DNA of 64,000 nucleotides from Enterobacterales bacterium (lineage in GTDB: Bacteria; Pseudomonadota; Gammaproteobacteria; Enterobacterales; Enterobacteriaceae): the NCBI GenBank assembly GCA_015654925.1, contig JAATFX010000020.1:62001-126000 (forward strand), in the 5' to 3' direction. Shown piece by piece: positions 9,446-19,738 of the stretch. A program made the position numbers and the translations under genes. Position 1 is the first letter of the stretch. Each line of letters opens with the position of its first letter. The notes under the pieces were generated by a model. That model worked only from the letters and a program-made list of their open reading frames with translations. It was not told the origin of the DNA and searched no databases.

Positions 9446-10987
9446 TCATGCGGCGCTCCCGGTTTCGGCGCGCTGGCGCATCAGGCGATACAGCAGCGGA
9501 ATATCGATATTCGCCCGCATCTGGGCGGCCAGCGCGTCGAAGGACTGCTGTTTGCGCTCGCGCCAACCCATCGCCGGCGTATCCAGTACGCCCAGCCCCC
9601 GCCGCTGGCGCAGCGCGTCGAGCAGCGCGCGGGTGAATTCCGGACGGTCAAACAGGCCGTGGATATAACTGCCGGCCACGTCGCCGGCGTCGTTGATGGC
9701 GCCGTCATTTTGTTCGACCGTGCGGCCGTTTTTACGCGTCAGGCGGGCAAAAGGCCGCACGCCGGCCCCCAGGGTGGTCTGGCCCATATGGATTTCATAG
9801 CCGCTGAGGGTTAAACCGCCGCCGGCGGCAAATACCCCGGCCGGCAGCGCCAGCACGGCGGCTTCCACCTGGGTGGTGGTTTTCAGCGGCGCGAAACGGG
9901 TTGCGCAATCGAGCAGCCCCAGGCCGTCGGTTTGCGCGATACCGGACTCGATACCGTCGGTGACGCGCCGCCCCAGCATCTGGAATCCCCCGCAGATCCC
10001 CAGGATCGGCACCCCCTGCCGATGGGCCTGGTGGATTTGCGCATCGATGCCGTTGTCGCGCAGATAATCCAGATCGCCAAGGGTATTCTTACTGCCGGGA
10101 ATAATCAGTAAATCCGGCACGCCCAGGGATTCGCCGCGTTTCACATAGCGCAGCCGGACGTCGGGCTGGAACGCCAGGGCGTTAAAATCGGAAAAATTGG
10201 CGATATGCGGCAGTTGCAGCACCGCCACATCCAGCTCGCGGTCGCCGCCCTGGCGATATTTATCCCCTTGCAGGGCCACGCCGTCTTCGTCTTCCAGAGG
10301 TTCGTCGAACCAGGGCATTACCCCCACCACCGGCACGCCGGTCAGCGCTTCGATTTGCGCGATCCCCGGTTTGAGCAGCTCCAGGTCGCCGCGAAATTTA
10401 TTGATAATCACGCCTTTGACGCGGGCTTTTTCCTGGGGCCGCAGCAGCGCCAGGGTGCCGTAGATGGCGGCGAACACCCCGCCCTTATCGATATCGGCCA
10501 CCAGCAGCACCGGCGCATCGGCCTGTTCCGCCATGCCCATATTGACAATGTCCCGATCGCGCAGGTTGATTTCCGCCGGACTGCCGGCGCCTTCGATGAC
10601 GATAATGTCATGATCCGCCGCCAGGCTGCGATAGACCTCGCCCACGCGCTCACGCAGCTGCGGTTTATACAAATGGTAATCCATGGCGTCCATATGGCAT
10701 AACGCCTCGCCCATGACGATCACCTGGGATTTGCGGTCGCTGGTGGGTTTGAGCAGCACCGGGTTCATGCGCACGTCAGGCTCGATGCCCGCCGCTTCGG
10801 CCTGGAATACCTGGGCCCGGCCCATTTCCGCCCCGTCGCGGGTAATCCAGGAGTTCAGCGCCATATTTTGCGCTTTAAACGGCGCGGCGCGATAACCGTC
10901 CTGGGCGAAAATACGGCACAGCCCCGCCACCAGGACGCTTTTACCGACGTCGGAAGCGGTACCTTGAATCATAATGGACAGAGTCAT
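9446..10987 (-). CDS. cbiP: Cobyric acid synthase (adenosylcobyrinate a,c-diamide amidotransferase)
   Basis: The enzyme amidates side chains b, d, e and g of adenosylcobyrinic diamide with glutamine nitrogen and ATP. The N-terminal half is a dethiobiotin-synthetase-like ATPase ([17 protein letters not shown]). The C-terminal half is a class I glutamine amidotransferase with the nucleophile in [10 protein letters not shown] and the histidine in YIHGLF. It has 513 residues. Its start overlaps the cbiO stop by four bases. Confidence 0.96.
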   Translation of the reverse strand: MTLSIMIQGTASDVGKSVLVAGLCRIFAQDGYRAAPFKAQNMALNSWITRDGAEMGRAQVFQAEAAGIEPDVRMNPVLLKPTSDRKSQVIVMGEALCHMDAMDYHLYKPQLRERVGEVYRSLAADHDIIVIEGAGSPAEINLRDRDIVNMGMAEQADAPVLLVADIDKGGVFAAIYGTLALLRPQEKARVKGVIINKFRGDLELLKPGIAQIEALTGVPVVGVMPWFDEPLEDEDGVALQGDKYRQGGDRELDVAVLQLPHIANFSDFNALAFQPDVRLRYVKRGESLGVPDLLIIPGSKNTLGDLDYLRDNGIDAQIHQAHRQGVPILGICGGFQMLGRRVTDGIESGIAQTDGLGLLDCATRFAPLKTTTQVEAAVLALPAGVFAAGGGLTLSGYEIHMGQTTLGAGVRPFARLTRKNGRTVEQNDGAINDAGDVAGSYIHGLFDRPEFTRALLDALRQRRGLGVLDTPAMGWRERKQQSFDALAAQMRANIDIPLLYRLMRQRAETGSAA

Positions 10988-11799
10988 AACGGCGTCCCCG
11001 GCGATTGTCCGGCATAGGCGAACAACGCTTCTTCGGTTTTAACCAGCGGCATTCCCAGACGGGTATGGGCTTTCACCAGCCACGGCTGGCTGAGTCCGGC
11101 GCGCGCCAGCATGGAGGTTTGCAAAAACACCTCGCGCTCGCTGCCCTGGGCCAACAGGCGCCCTTGCGCCATGACATAGATATAATCGCAAATATGGTAG
11201 ATCAGGTCGATATCATGGCTGGCGATAATCACGTGTCGGCCCTGGTCGGCGATACGCTGGATGATGCGGATCATCGCCTCGCGGCCCTGGGGGTCCAACC
11301 CGGCGGTCGGTTCATCAAGCAGCAGATATTCCGACTGCATCACCAGCGCGCCGGCGATGGCCACCCGTTTTTTCTGCCCGTGGCTGAGATATTGAATCGG
11401 CCGGTGGCGAAACGAATCCGCCCCCACCAGGGCCAGCGCCTGTTCCAGTCGCCCCTGGATCACCGACTCATCCACCCCCAGGTTACGCAGGGCAAAGGCG
11501 ATATCGCTGTCGATATCGGTATAAAACAGCTGATGATCGGGTTCCTGAAATACCAGCACCAATTGCTGGCGCAGCGCCAGTAAGCTGCGTTTGTCATAAC
11601 GCAGCGGTTCGCCCTGCCATAGGACCCGCCCGCTTTGCGGTTTTTGCAGGCCCAGCAAATTCATAAACAGCGTTGATTTTCCGCAACCGTTGGCGCCAAT
11701 CAGCCCGGTGACCCGGCCGCGGCCGAAATCCAGGGTTAAATCACGCAGCGCCGGCTCATCCTGCTGCCAGGAAAAACTGAGTGCCTCGGTAGCTAACAT
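10984..11799 (-). CDS. cbiO: Cobalt ECF transporter ATPase
   Basis: CbiO drives the CbiMNQO cobalt importer. It shows a Walker A motif (GANGCGKST, about residues 36-44), a Q-loop FQEPDHQLF typical of ECF-type ATPases, the signature LSHGQKKR, and a Walker B motif followed by DEPTAGLD. Its 271 residues match the family. It lies 36 bases after cbiQ and overlaps cbiP by four. Confidence 0.96.
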   Translation of the reverse strand: MLATEALSFSWQQDEPALRDLTLDFGRGRVTGLIGANGCGKSTLFMNLLGLQKPQSGRVLWQGEPLRYDKRSLLALRQQLVLVFQEPDHQLFYTDIDSDIAFALRNLGVDESVIQGRLEQALALVGADSFRHRPIQYLSHGQKKRVAIAGALVMQSEYLLLDEPTAGLDPQGREAMIRIIQRIADQGRHVIIASHDIDLIYHICDYIYVMAQGRLLAQGSEREVFLQTSMLARAGLSQPWLVKAHTRLGMPLVKTEEALFAYAGQSPGTPL

Positions 11800-11835
11800 C
11801 TTGGCTCCTTAGTGGTGGCTCGATGTAAATGTGCT

Positions 11836-12513
11836 TTATAAATGGAAATCGCCCTGATACAGCTTAACGTCCAACGCCACGGACATTTCACGATAGCGGG
11901 TCATCACCCGCAGCATCAGCATTCCTACCAGCATCGCCAGCGAGTGGTAACCGGTGCGCAGCGAGCGATAACCGAAACGCAGGGATTGCGCCTGGCGAAT
12001 GGCCATCGCCTCGTCGAGAAAAATAAAGATAAAGCGATAACTCAGCAACGTATGCTCGATCAACAGCCGCGGCAAATGGCAGCGTTTAAGAATTTGGATA
12101 ATCTGGGTAAACGGCGTGGTCAGCACAAACAGATAGGTGGCCGCCAGGGCGGTCATGCTGCGCCACATGGCCTGGTTGGCCAGCACCAGACCGTGTTTAT
12201 CCAGGCCAAGGAACAAGCCTCCCAGCCGTACGCTATAAATCATGCCCTCGGCGGACCAGGCGAACGAGACCGCGATGCTCAGCAGGCTGACCGCCAGAAA
12301 ACCCAGCGGCAGGCTGAGCCAATGCAGGTAACGCACCCAGCTCACGCGCGCCGCATAACAGGTCAGTGGGATCAGCAGCAGCAGCGTCACGCACTGATAC
12401 AGCGGCGTGGTCAACAGGGCAATGCCCAGTAAACCGACGTAGGACACGAACTTCAGCATCGGATCCCGCGTCTGCCAGCGGTTTTGCCAGGCTAGGCGAT
12501 CAATTTCCAACAT
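11836..12513 (-). CDS. cbiQ: Cobalt ECF transporter transmembrane (T) component
   Basis: CbiQ is the membrane scaffold of the cobalt importer that couples CbiO to CbiMN. The protein of about 225 residues has several hydrophobic segments and the EcfT-type cytoplasmic helix region (PFTQIIQILKRCHLPRLLIE). The ATG at 12513 is preferred over the in-frame one at 12522, because a GGATGG stretch lies at suitable distance. Either start overlaps the end of cbiN. Confidence 0.92.
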   Translation of the reverse strand: MLEIDRLAWQNRWQTRDPMLKFVSYVGLLGIALLTTPLYQCVTLLLLIPLTCYAARVSWVRYLHWLSLPLGFLAVSLLSIAVSFAWSAEGMIYSVRLGGLFLGLDKHGLVLANQAMWRSMTALAATYLFVLTTPFTQIIQILKRCHLPRLLIEHTLLSYRFIFIFLDEAMAIRQAQSLRFGYRSLRTGYHSLAMLVGMLMLRVMTRYREMSVALDVKLYQGDFHL

Positions 12514-12841
12514 GGTGACCATCCGGGGCGCGTTTGCCGCTGTCCGGATTATCGTCGTCGCGCCGGTTTTTGCCGCGATAATCCCGGCCCCGGTAATAGC
12601 CCAGGATATAGAAGATCACCGCCGTACCCAGCGAGCCTTGCAGGGTAAACAGCAGGCTTTCGATTTCGCTGCTGGCCGGCTCGTAAAACGGCGCGAACCA
12701 GGGTTTGTAGTCCGGGGCGATGAGGCCAATCAGCCCTTCCGCCTCGTTATCCGAACCACCATAGCTACCGCCATGGTTGATAAAAAACGGCATCACCATC
12801 AGCGCCACCACCAGCGAGAGCAAGATCAGCATCTTTTTCAT
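12500..12841 (-). CDS. cbiN: Cobalt ECF transporter accessory subunit
   Basis: CbiN is a small two-helix membrane protein that associates with CbiM and is needed for cobalt loading. An N-terminal hydrophobic helix, a loop with the family sequence LIAPDYKPWFAPFYEPAS, and a second helix (GTAVIFYILGYYRG) are all visible. At 113 residues it is longer than the roughly 90 usual, because of a charged C-terminal tail of about 25 residues rich in Arg, Asp and Gly. That tail overlaps the cbiQ start. Confidence 0.93.
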   Translation of the reverse strand: MKKMLILLSLVVALMVMPFFINHGGSYGGSDNEAEGLIGLIAPDYKPWFAPFYEPASSEIESLLFTLQGSLGTAVIFYILGYYRGRDYRGKNRRDDDNPDSGKRAPDGHHVGN

Positions 12842-12842
12842 A

Positions 12843-13577
12843 TCAATGACTCCCCGCGCTAATTAACTGCCGTTTGGTTAACTGGTCATAAATCATTACC
12901 GTCAGCAGCCCTTCCGCGATGGCGATAGGGATTTGCGTCAGGCAAAATACGCCCATAAATTTCAGCGCCGAGCCGGTAAAACCAAAGGTGGGATCGGGGA
13001 ACGCCAGTCCGAGCTGCAACGAAGTGACCATATAGGTGGAAAGATCCGCCAGCGTCGCGCACAGGAATACCGCCACATCGCGCCGCAGGCCCATACGCAG
13101 CGACAGCCGCCAGACCACATAACCCACCATCGGCCCGACCACCGCCATCGAAATCGCGTTGGCGCCCAGCGTAGTCAAACCGCCGTGGGCCAGCAGCAAG
13201 GCCTGGAACAGCAGCACCACCGCCCCCAGCACCGACAGCACCCAGGGACCGAACATGATGACCGCCAGGCCCACGCCGGTGGGGTGGGAGCAGCTACCTG
13301 TCACCGAGGGAATTTTCAGCGCGGAGAGCACAAAAATAAACGCCCCGCATAAGGCCAGCAGCACCTTGCGATTGCTGTCTTCCGCGACGATTTGCCGCAT
13401 GCGCGTCAGGCCGACGGCCAGGCAAGGCAGAAACAGCAGCCACCAGGCCAGCGCCCACATGGGCGGTAAAAACCCTTCCATAATATGCATGGCATACGCA
13501 TCCTGCGGCACCACCAGCAGCAATATCGCCATGCCGGCGCCGAAGGCGGAATACCCTTTCCCTACGTGTAGGTTCAT
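12843..13577 (-). CDS. cbiM: Cobalt ECF transporter substrate-binding membrane protein
   Basis: CbiM is the S component that captures Co(II). A cleavable signal peptide ends at AYA, and the mature protein begins [10 protein letters not shown], whose Met1-His2 N-terminus is the known metal-binding feature of the family. The conserved [14 protein letters not shown] block carries further ligand histidines. There are 244 residues with about seven hydrophobic segments. Only one base separates it from cbiN, and 22 bases separate it from cbiL. Confidence 0.96.
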   Translation of the reverse strand: MNLHVGKGYSAFGAGMAILLLVVPQDAYAMHIMEGFLPPMWALAWWLLFLPCLAVGLTRMRQIVAEDSNRKVLLALCGAFIFVLSALKIPSVTGSCSHPTGVGLAVIMFGPWVLSVLGAVVLLFQALLLAHGGLTTLGANAISMAVVGPMVGYVVWRLSLRMGLRRDVAVFLCATLADLSTYMVTSLQLGLAFPDPTFGFTGSALKFMGVFCLTQIPIAIAEGLLTVMIYDQLTKRQLISAGSH

Positions 13578-13599
13578 TGGTCAGATCCTCTGTTTAAGG

Positions 13600-14328
13600 T
13601 TATAAATCGCTATTCCCAAGAGCGGCGGCCCAACTTTTATTGACCACTATCGTGGAAAAATACGGCAATGCCCGATCCGGTGCCAGGTCGCCTAGGGCGC
13701 GAAAACACCGCTCATCCGGCAGCGAGGCGTTAGCCATCAGCAGGGCGTGGTCGATCAACCCCAGGCGGCGCAGCAGGGCCTGAATGCGTACAAACCGGCC
13801 GTAAACCTTCATCAGCACGACGCAGTCATGGGTCAGCAATGCCGTTTCCAGCGCGTGCTCGTCATCGGTACAGGCCATTACCGCCAGGGACTGGTTCTCC
13901 ATCGCCAGCGGCAGTTGGGCGCGGGCGGCGATGCAGGCAAACGATGTGACGCCGGGAATAATCTCGATTTCGATGCGCCCACGCAGACGCGCCAGCAAAA
14001 ATACCCAGGTGCTATAGAGCATGGCGTCGCCCAGGGTGATAAAACCGACCTGCAGGCCCTGTTCCGCGTCGGCGGCCATTTCCAGCGCCACCGCGTCCCA
14101 GGCGGCGCCTTTTTCCGCCGCGTCCTGGCTCATGGGGAAGTGCCGGGTTTTCAGCGCCACGCCGGCGCCGAGATAATCGCGTACGATACCCAGCGACAGG
14201 CTGTCGCCGCCTTTGCGCCCCGCCGGGGCATACAGCACATCCAGCTCGCCGAGGATGCGGGCGCCCCGCACCGTAATTAAATCGGCGGCGCCCGGCCCGG
14301 TGCCGATGGCGTAAAGTTTGCCGCTCAT
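13600..14328 (-). CDS. cbiL: Cobalt-precorrin-2 C20-methyltransferase
   Basis: CbiL is a SAM-dependent methyltransferase that adds the C20 methyl group in the early cobalt-first pathway. It belongs to the tetrapyrrole methylase superfamily: the N-terminal YAIGTGPGAADLITVRG is the first conserved motif and LGDAMLYSTW the second. I use the ATG at 14328, which overlaps the cbiK stop by one base (TGATG). It gives 242 residues, close to the Salmonella length, and the upstream in-frame codons lie inside cbiK. Confidence 0.95.
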   Translation of the reverse strand: MSGKLYAIGTGPGAADLITVRGARILGELDVLYAPAGRKGGDSLSLGIVRDYLGAGVALKTRHFPMSQDAAEKGAAWDAVALEMAADAEQGLQVGFITLGDAMLYSTWVFLLARLRGRIEIEIIPGVTSFACIAARAQLPLAMENQSLAVMACTDDEHALETALLTHDCVVLMKVYGRFVRIQALLRRLGLIDHALLMANASLPDERCFRALGDLAPDRALPYFSTIVVNKSWAAALGNSDL

Positions 14329-15113
14329 CAGGCCACCTCCGCGGTCATGCATTCCGCCAGATGATCCACGAATAATTGCTGGATCAATGGGTTCTCGCCC
14401 AAGCCCTGCACCCAGCACCGGCACTCATAACCCGCGCGCTGTAGCTGGCTTTTCCAGGACTCCGGCTCATCGGAGGCCATATCGTTGATGGCGTGATCGC
14501 CGGCCACCAGCATCAGCGGCATCAGGTGGACCTTGCGCACCCGCTGGGTCTTGAGCCGATCGATGACCCCCGCCAGATCGGGATAGCTTTCCACCGCGCC
14601 GATCGACGCCGGGATGCGGCGCGCGGCCAGCATATGATCCAGGCAGGCATAGGCGGCGAACGCATGATGGCTGGTGCCGTGTCCCATAAATACCACCCGT
14701 TCGTCGCCGGCCAGCGGCGGCATCTGCGCCTGCAGGGCTCCGATCAGCCGCCCATAGTCCTGCTCGTCGTTAAGCAGCGGCGCGCCGATATACAGCGCAT
14801 CGAACCGTTCGCGCCACGGGGCCGCGTGATGCTGGATTTTTTCGTACTCGTCGCCGTTGATGACATGCAGCGATTGGATCGCCACATCCCGGTAGCCCTG
14901 TCGCCAGAGTTTTTCCAGCGCCTGCTCCGGCGAGTCGATAAACAGGCCGTCCCGCCGCGCCAGCTTGCGCATAATCATGCCGGACGTGAAGGCGCGAAAC
15001 GGCGTGCGATCGCCAAAGGCATCGGCCAGCCGGCGCTCGCAGGCTTCGATATTGCGGATGCGCGCCTCGGTATAGGTAGTGCCGAAACTGATGGTCAAAA
15101 GCGCTTTGTTCAT
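14328..15113 (-). CDS. cbiK: Sirohydrochlorin cobaltochelatase (anaerobic type)
   Basis: CbiK inserts Co(II) into sirohydrochlorin, the committing step of the anaerobic pathway. The 261-residue protein opens with LLTISFGTTYTEAR, typical of class II chelatases. It retains the two metal-ligand histidine regions, MGHGTSHHAF in the middle and MLVAGDHAINDM towards the C-terminus. It overlaps cbiJ by four bases and cbiL by one. Confidence 0.96.
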   Translation of the reverse strand: MNKALLTISFGTTYTEARIRNIEACERRLADAFGDRTPFRAFTSGMIMRKLARRDGLFIDSPEQALEKLWRQGYRDVAIQSLHVINGDEYEKIQHHAAPWRERFDALYIGAPLLNDEQDYGRLIGALQAQMPPLAGDERVVFMGHGTSHHAFAAYACLDHMLAARRIPASIGAVESYPDLAGVIDRLKTQRVRKVHLMPLMLVAGDHAINDMASDEPESWKSQLQRAGYECRCWVQGLGENPLIQQLFVDHLAECMTAEVA

Positions 15114-15985
15114 GGGTGATTCCTCGATGGCCGCGACAAGGACGCGTTGGCGACGTCAAGCCACTGGTCCAGGCGGCGTTCAAAATCTTCCGGCGTGGAA
15201 ATCATGTCGTCCCAGCGCATGGCCGGGCGGCGGATGACCACGCAGGGAATGCCCAGTTCCAGGCAGGGCAGAACTTTTTCGGCGTAGCCCCCTTCCCGGC
15301 CGGACTCTTTGGTGATCATGACCTGCGGCCGGTACTGGCGGTATAGCGCCCGGTTAAGCTCGTGGCTGAATGGCCCGGTCATGGCGATGATCTGATTGAC
15401 GCCCAGGCCGAGATCCGCGCACTGGCCGAGAATCCCGGCCAGCGGCAACACGCGCGCCATCAGGGTTTTCCCGGGCAATAGCCGCACATAATCGGCCAAT
15501 TGCTTGCTGCCGGTGGTCAGCAAAATACGATCCCCCAGCCCCGCCGCCCTCCGGCAGGCCTGCTCCACGGTGTCCACCTGCAATAATAGAGGGTGAGTAA
15601 TGGCGGCGATTTCGCTGGGGCGCTCGTAACGGGTGAGCGGCAGGCGCAAGGCGGCGCAGGCCGCGGCCAGGTTGCGCGACGCCAGCTCGGCATAGGGATG
15701 GGAAGCATCGATGGCCCAGCACGCGCCGCGCAGCCAGTCGGCCAGGCCGTCGGCGTCCAGGCGCCCTACCTGCCGGGCGCCGCCTACGCCGGCGGCCAGC
15801 GCCTCGCCGGTGGCGGTGGCCACCGACAGGCTGTAAGGCACGCCGCGCCGGCTTAACACGCGGCACAGGGCCAGGGCGTCGGAGGTGCCGCCGAGCACAT
15901 TAACGCGCGCACCGGCAGCCGTCCCACGGCCATCCGCCGGGCATTGTTCGCCGGCCGGCATCGGCGTTCCGCTTAGCTGATTCAT
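15110..15985 (-). CDS. cbiJ: Cobalt-precorrin-6A reductase
   Basis: CbiJ reduces cobalt-precorrin-6A with NADH. A Rossmann-like NVLGGTSDALALCRVL stands near residue 30, followed by the family blocks AIDASHPYAELASRNLA, LTTGSKQLADYV and ITKESGREGGYAEKV. The start is chosen at 15985, ten bases after the cbiH stop. This gives a slightly long, low-complexity N-terminus, so a later start is possible. Confidence 0.93.
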   Translation of the reverse strand: MNQLSGTPMPAGEQCPADGRGTAAGARVNVLGGTSDALALCRVLSRRGVPYSLSVATATGEALAAGVGGARQVGRLDADGLADWLRGACWAIDASHPYAELASRNLAAACAALRLPLTRYERPSEIAAITHPLLLQVDTVEQACRRAAGLGDRILLTTGSKQLADYVRLLPGKTLMARVLPLAGILGQCADLGLGVNQIIAMTGPFSHELNRALYRQYRPQVMITKESGREGGYAEKVLPCLELGIPCVVIRRPAMRWDDMISTPEDFERRLDQWLDVANASLSRPSRNHP

Positions 15986-15995
15986 CGCCGCCCGC

Positions 15996-16739
15996 TCACG
16001 CTTGCGCCGGATCGGCGAGCTGATAACCACGGGGGGTGATCATCAAACCGTCCCGGCAATAGGTGGCCTGGTTGCCGACAATCACCAGACACGTCATATC
16101 CACCGGCGCAAAATCCATGTCTCCCAGCGTGGTCAGCCATTTTTCTTCTTTTTTGCGCCCGGCGGCGCGCACCACGCCCACCGGGGTGGCGTCCGACTTA
16201 TAGCGGCGCATCAGCTCAAAGGCATGGGCTAAATGATCGGGCCGGCCGTGGCTGCGGGGATTGTAAAAGCAGATCACGAAATCCGCCTGCGCCGCGCACA
16301 GGATGCGCTTTTCGATCGCCGGCCAGGGCGTCATCAGGTCGCTCAGGCTGATATGGCAAAAATCATGCATCAGCGGCGCGCCCAGCAGCGAGGCGGCGGC
16401 GGTGCTGGAGGTCACGCCGGGGATCAGTTTGACCTGGACGTCCAACTGCTGCTGGGTGGTGAGCTCCAGGATCAACCCGGCCATGCCGTAGATGCCGGCG
16501 TCGCCGCTGCTGATCAGCGCGACTTTCTGGCCGCCCGCCGCCAGATCCAAGGCCGCCTGGCAGCGTTCGATCTCTTTGCACATGCCGGTTTTAATCACCT
16601 GCTTGTCGCCGGTCAGGTGCTTAACCAGATGGGTATAGGTTTTATAGCCGACGATAATGTCGGCGTCGCGGATGGCGTCAAGCGCCTCAATGGTCATAGC
16701 GGCCTGGCTGCCCGGGCCGATACCGATTACGTACAGCAT
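15996..16739 (-). CDS. cbiH: Cobalt-precorrin-3B C17-methyltransferase
   Basis: CbiH methylates C17 and drives ring contraction in the anaerobic route. The N-terminal LYVIGIGPGSQAAMTIEAL and the SSGDAGIYGMAGLILEL block are the tetrapyrrole-methylase motifs of this family. The ATG at 16739 overlaps the cbiG stop by one base (TGATG) and gives 247 residues, near the Salmonella length. Confidence 0.95.
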   Translation of the reverse strand: MLYVIGIGPGSQAAMTIEALDAIRDADIIVGYKTYTHLVKHLTGDKQVIKTGMCKEIERCQAALDLAAGGQKVALISSGDAGIYGMAGLILELTTQQQLDVQVKLIPGVTSSTAAASLLGAPLMHDFCHISLSDLMTPWPAIEKRILCAAQADFVICFYNPRSHGRPDHLAHAFELMRRYKSDATPVGVVRAAGRKKEEKWLTTLGDMDFAPVDMTCLVIVGNQATYCRDGLMITPRGYQLADPAQA

Positions 16740-17812
16740 CAGCAGGAAACTCCTAAGGTAATGGTCACGCCCTGGGTGCGCAGGGTATCGCCCACCAAGC
16801 GACCGTTGCTCATCAGCCATGCGACCGGTTGGGAAACGCTGCCGATGCCCACGACACGGCGCACGAAATCAGAGACGGGGAAATGCGCCGCCACGGGTTT
16901 AAGGATCTCGACGGAATAAGTTTCGAACGGCACGCAGCACTGGTTGGCCAGGTTGCGCAGCGCCGGTTCGTCGCTTTTAATGGATACGCTGCCGATGGCG
17001 CGCAGCGCCAGGGGATCGATATGCTGGCTGGCCAACTGCTGGGCCAGCAGGCGCGAGACGGTGGACGGCGGCGTGTCGCGGCGACAGCCGATGCCGGCCA
17101 CCACGCAGCGCGGCACCAGTTTGTAGACCGGCACCGGCACGTCCGGCACAGTATCGTGCAAACTGACATACAGCAGCGCATCCAGCTCGGGCAAATCGTC
17201 CAGATCGGTAATCAGCACCAGGCCGCGGGTATCGCAATACTCTTCGGGCCAGTGCATTTTTATCGTGGCCAGGGAGGACCGATCCCAAAACAGGCCGACC
17301 TTGCCGCCGCAGACCATCAGTTGGTTAAGCTTTTTCACGTTCTGGCGAAAGTCGGTCATGGTGGCGTTCAACTGCTGGGCCAGGATATCCACCGCCGCCA
17401 GCTGGTTCACATCGGTGGCGGTGGTGATCACCGGTTCGGCGCCCATCAGCCCGGCGATATACCGGGTCAGCGCGTTGGCGCCGCCCATATGGCCGGATAA
17501 CAGGCTGATGGCGTGCTGCCCCTGGTCGTCAATCACCACTACGGCGGGATCGCTGAATTTGTCTTTAATTAATGGCGCAATCACCCGCACCGTCAGACCG
17601 GTGGCGCAAATAAAAATCAGCGCCGAATAGGCGTTGAAGACTTCCGCCACCGTATGCGCCAGCGTGCCGTGAAAAGATTCGAACCCCTCCTCCAGCAGGC
17701 TTTGGCTGGTAAAACAGGTCATGGGCAACTGGCCGGATAATCTTTTGGCCAGCCTGACGCCGCCCGGCGTCAGGCAAAACAGGGCGACCGACTCAGGCTT
17801 GACGATATTCAT
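16739..17812 (-). CDS. cbiG: Cobalt-precorrin-5A hydrolase
   Basis: CbiG opens the delta-lactone of cobalt-precorrin-5A and releases acetaldehyde. The N-terminus ([17 protein letters not shown]) matches the Salmonella start, so the ATG at 17812 is used rather than the upstream in-frame one at 17854. Conserved blocks include [12 protein letters not shown] and the C-terminal [14 protein letters not shown]. It has 357 residues, and its start overlaps the end of cbiF by 20 bases. Confidence 0.94.
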   Translation of the reverse strand: MNIVKPESVALFCLTPGGVRLAKRLSGQLPMTCFTSQSLLEEGFESFHGTLAHTVAEVFNAYSALIFICATGLTVRVIAPLIKDKFSDPAVVVIDDQGQHAISLLSGHMGGANALTRYIAGLMGAEPVITTATDVNQLAAVDILAQQLNATMTDFRQNVKKLNQLMVCGGKVGLFWDRSSLATIKMHWPEEYCDTRGLVLITDLDDLPELDALLYVSLHDTVPDVPVPVYKLVPRCVVAGIGCRRDTPPSTVSRLLAQQLASQHIDPLALRAIGSVSIKSDEPALRNLANQCCVPFETYSVEILKPVAAHFPVSDFVRRVVGIGSVSQPVAWLMSNGRLVGDTLRTQGVTITLGVSC

Positions 17813-18566
17813 GGGAGAATCCGGCGTGATAAAGTTTGGAGTAATGATATTCATCGCCCAGGAAGGCCCCCACCATGATAAGCGCCGTCTTGCCGATCCC
17901 CGCCGCGCGCACTTTGCCGGCGATATCCGTTAACGTGCCGCGCACGGTTTTTTCTTCCGGCCAGGTCGCCTTGAAGATCACCGCCGCCGGCGTGTCGGCG
18001 GGATAACCGCCGTCGATCAACCGCTGCGCTACCCGGTCGATGGCCTGCACCGACAGGAAAATGGCCATCGAGGTGCGATGCGCGGCAAAGGCTTCCAGCG
18101 ATTCCAGCTCCGGCGTGGGCGTGCGCCCTTCCATGCGGGTGATAATCAGGCTTTGCGACACTTCCGGCACCGTATACTCCACCCCCAGCTGCGCCGCCGC
18201 GCCGAGAAACGCGCTGACGCCCGGCACGGTGCTAAAACCGATATCCCGGCCGCCCAGCTCTTCGATTTGTTCGCGGATGGAGCCGTACAGGGATAAATCC
18301 CCGGTTTGCAGCCGCACGACCAGTTTGCCGTCGGCTATGCCCTGCGTCATATGGCCGATAATCTGCTGCAAATTGAGGCCGGCGCTGTCATAACGGGCCG
18401 CATCCGGTTTGCAATAGTCCAGCAGGGCGGGATTAATCAGCGAACCGGCGTAAATCACCACGTCCGCCTGGCATAACAGCCGGTAGCCTTTTAGGGTGAT
18501 TAATTCCCGGTCACCCGGCCCGGCGCCTACAAACCAGACCAGCCGGCGATCAAAGGACTCTGTCAT
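17793..18566 (-). CDS. cbiF: Cobalt-precorrin-4 C11-methyltransferase
   Basis: CbiF adds the C11 methyl group. [19 protein letters not shown] at the N-terminus, [18 protein letters not shown] and [19 protein letters not shown] are standard CbiF/CobM motifs. The ATG at 18566 has AAGGAG six bases upstream, which decides it over the longer frame starting at 18635. It has 257 residues and overlaps cbiT by 17 bases. Confidence 0.96.
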   Translation of the reverse strand: MTESFDRRLVWFVGAGPGDRELITLKGYRLLCQADVVIYAGSLINPALLDYCKPDAARYDSAGLNLQQIIGHMTQGIADGKLVVRLQTGDLSLYGSIREQIEELGGRDIGFSTVPGVSAFLGAAAQLGVEYTVPEVSQSLIITRMEGRTPTPELESLEAFAAHRTSMAIFLSVQAIDRVAQRLIDGGYPADTPAAVIFKATWPEEKTVRGTLTDIAGKVRAAGIGKTALIMVGAFLGDEYHYSKLYHAGFSHEYRQA

Positions 18567-19125
18567 TCGTGTTCTCCTTGTGACAGGAAATAATAAAAGC
18601 GGGATTGTTAGGTTTAAAAAAGTGTCCGCTGCCAAGTCCGGTCAGCGCGGAAACCTGCATCTGAATACAGTCCACCGCGCCAAAACCGCCCATCGCCAGG
18701 CACCGCAACGCTTCGTTAAGGTTTTCCAATAAAATCAGGTTAATCACCAGGCGGCCGCCGGGTAACAGCAACGCCCCGGCCCAGCGGATAATCTGCTGCA
18801 GATTGCCCCCGCTGCCGCCGATAAACACCGCGTCAGCCCGCACCGCCACGGGCAGCGGCGCCTCGCCGGCCAGGGTATCCACGCGCGTCAGATTGAAGCG
18901 ATCGCAGTTTTGGCGGATCAGCGCCAGCGCCTCGGGATTGCGCTCGATGGCCACCACCCGCAGATGGGGATAACGGCAGGCGGCCTCGATGCCGACGCTG
19001 CCGGTGCCCGCGCCCACGTCAATCAACACCCCCGCCTGCGCCAGCTCCAGCCGTTCGAGGGATATCAGGCGCACCTCGCGTTTGGTCATCGGCACCGGGC
19101 CGCGGATAAATTCTTCATCTCTCAT
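18550..19125 (-). CDS. cbiT: Cobalt-precorrin-6B C15-methyltransferase (decarboxylating)
   Basis: CbiT methylates C15 and decarboxylates the C12 acetate chain. It has the N-terminal [11 protein letters not shown] block and the class I SAM-binding motif [14 protein letters not shown], with acidic VAIERNP on the next strand. At 191 residues it matches the stand-alone enterobacterial CbiT rather than the fused CobL. It overlaps cbiE by 11 bases. Confidence 0.95.
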   Translation of the reverse strand: MRDEEFIRGPVPMTKREVRLISLERLELAQAGVLIDVGAGTGSVGIEAACRYPHLRVVAIERNPEALALIRQNCDRFNLTRVDTLAGEAPLPVAVRADAVFIGGSGGNLQQIIRWAGALLLPGGRLVINLILLENLNEALRCLAMGGFGAVDCIQMQVSALTGLGSGHFFKPNNPAFIISCHKENTNDRVL

Positions 19126-19738
19126 CGAGGATCACCACCACGTTCATTGCATAATGCGGCGCGACCTGTGCGGGGGACAGCCGGTGGATGCGCTCGTCGG
19201 GATAGGACAGGTTTTCGCCGATAATCATGGTGCGGCGCAGGCCGCGTATCAGAATCTGCCGGGCTATTTCATAGGGGCCGATCCGGTCGTCGGTGACCAT
19301 GGCCACCTTGGGATGCATCAGCAAAAAATCAAAATCCGGCGCGCGGCCGTGGCTGCTGGCGAGATAGACGTCATTCATCGACAGCGCCAGGCGAGAAAAC
19401 AGGTATTGCGCCGCGCTAATGCCCGGTACGATTTGCAACCGGCCGGGGGCCAGGCGGCGGCTGAGATAATCGCCGATGCCGTACAACAGCGGGTCCCCCG
19501 AGGCCAGCACCACCACGGCCCGCTCTCCCTGCTGCGCCAGCCAGCCGGCCAGCTCCGCCAGGGCGCCGAGCGGCCGTTTTTCCCCGGCGAAATCCGGGAA
19601 GCAGTCTAATTGCCGCGGGCTGCCGACCAGCACCGCGCACTGGTCGATCAGGCGCCTGGCGCGCGCAATCAGATAATCGCTGTCCCCCGGGCCAAGACCG
19701 ACCACGCTTACCGCGGGCGCCGCCCCATGCCGGTTCAT
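19115..19738 (-). CDS. cbiE: Cobalt-precorrin-7 C5-methyltransferase
   Basis: CbiE adds the C5 methyl group and is the partner activity of Cbi[13 protein letters not shown] and [17 protein letters not shown] are the tetrapyrrole-methylase motifs, and the C-terminal [15 protein letters not shown] is a CbiE block. It has 207 residues, and its start overlaps the cbiD stop as ATGA. Confidence 0.95.
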   Translation of the reverse strand: MNRHGAAPAVSVVGLGPGDSDYLIARARRLIDQCAVLVGSPRQLDCFPDFAGEKRPLGALAELAGWLAQQGERAVVVLASGDPLLYGIGDYLSRRLAPGRLQIVPGISAAQYLFSRLALSMNDVYLASSHGRAPDFDFLLMHPKVAMVTDDRIGPYEIARQILIRGLRRTMIIGENLSYPDERIHRLSPAQVAPHYAMNVVVILDER

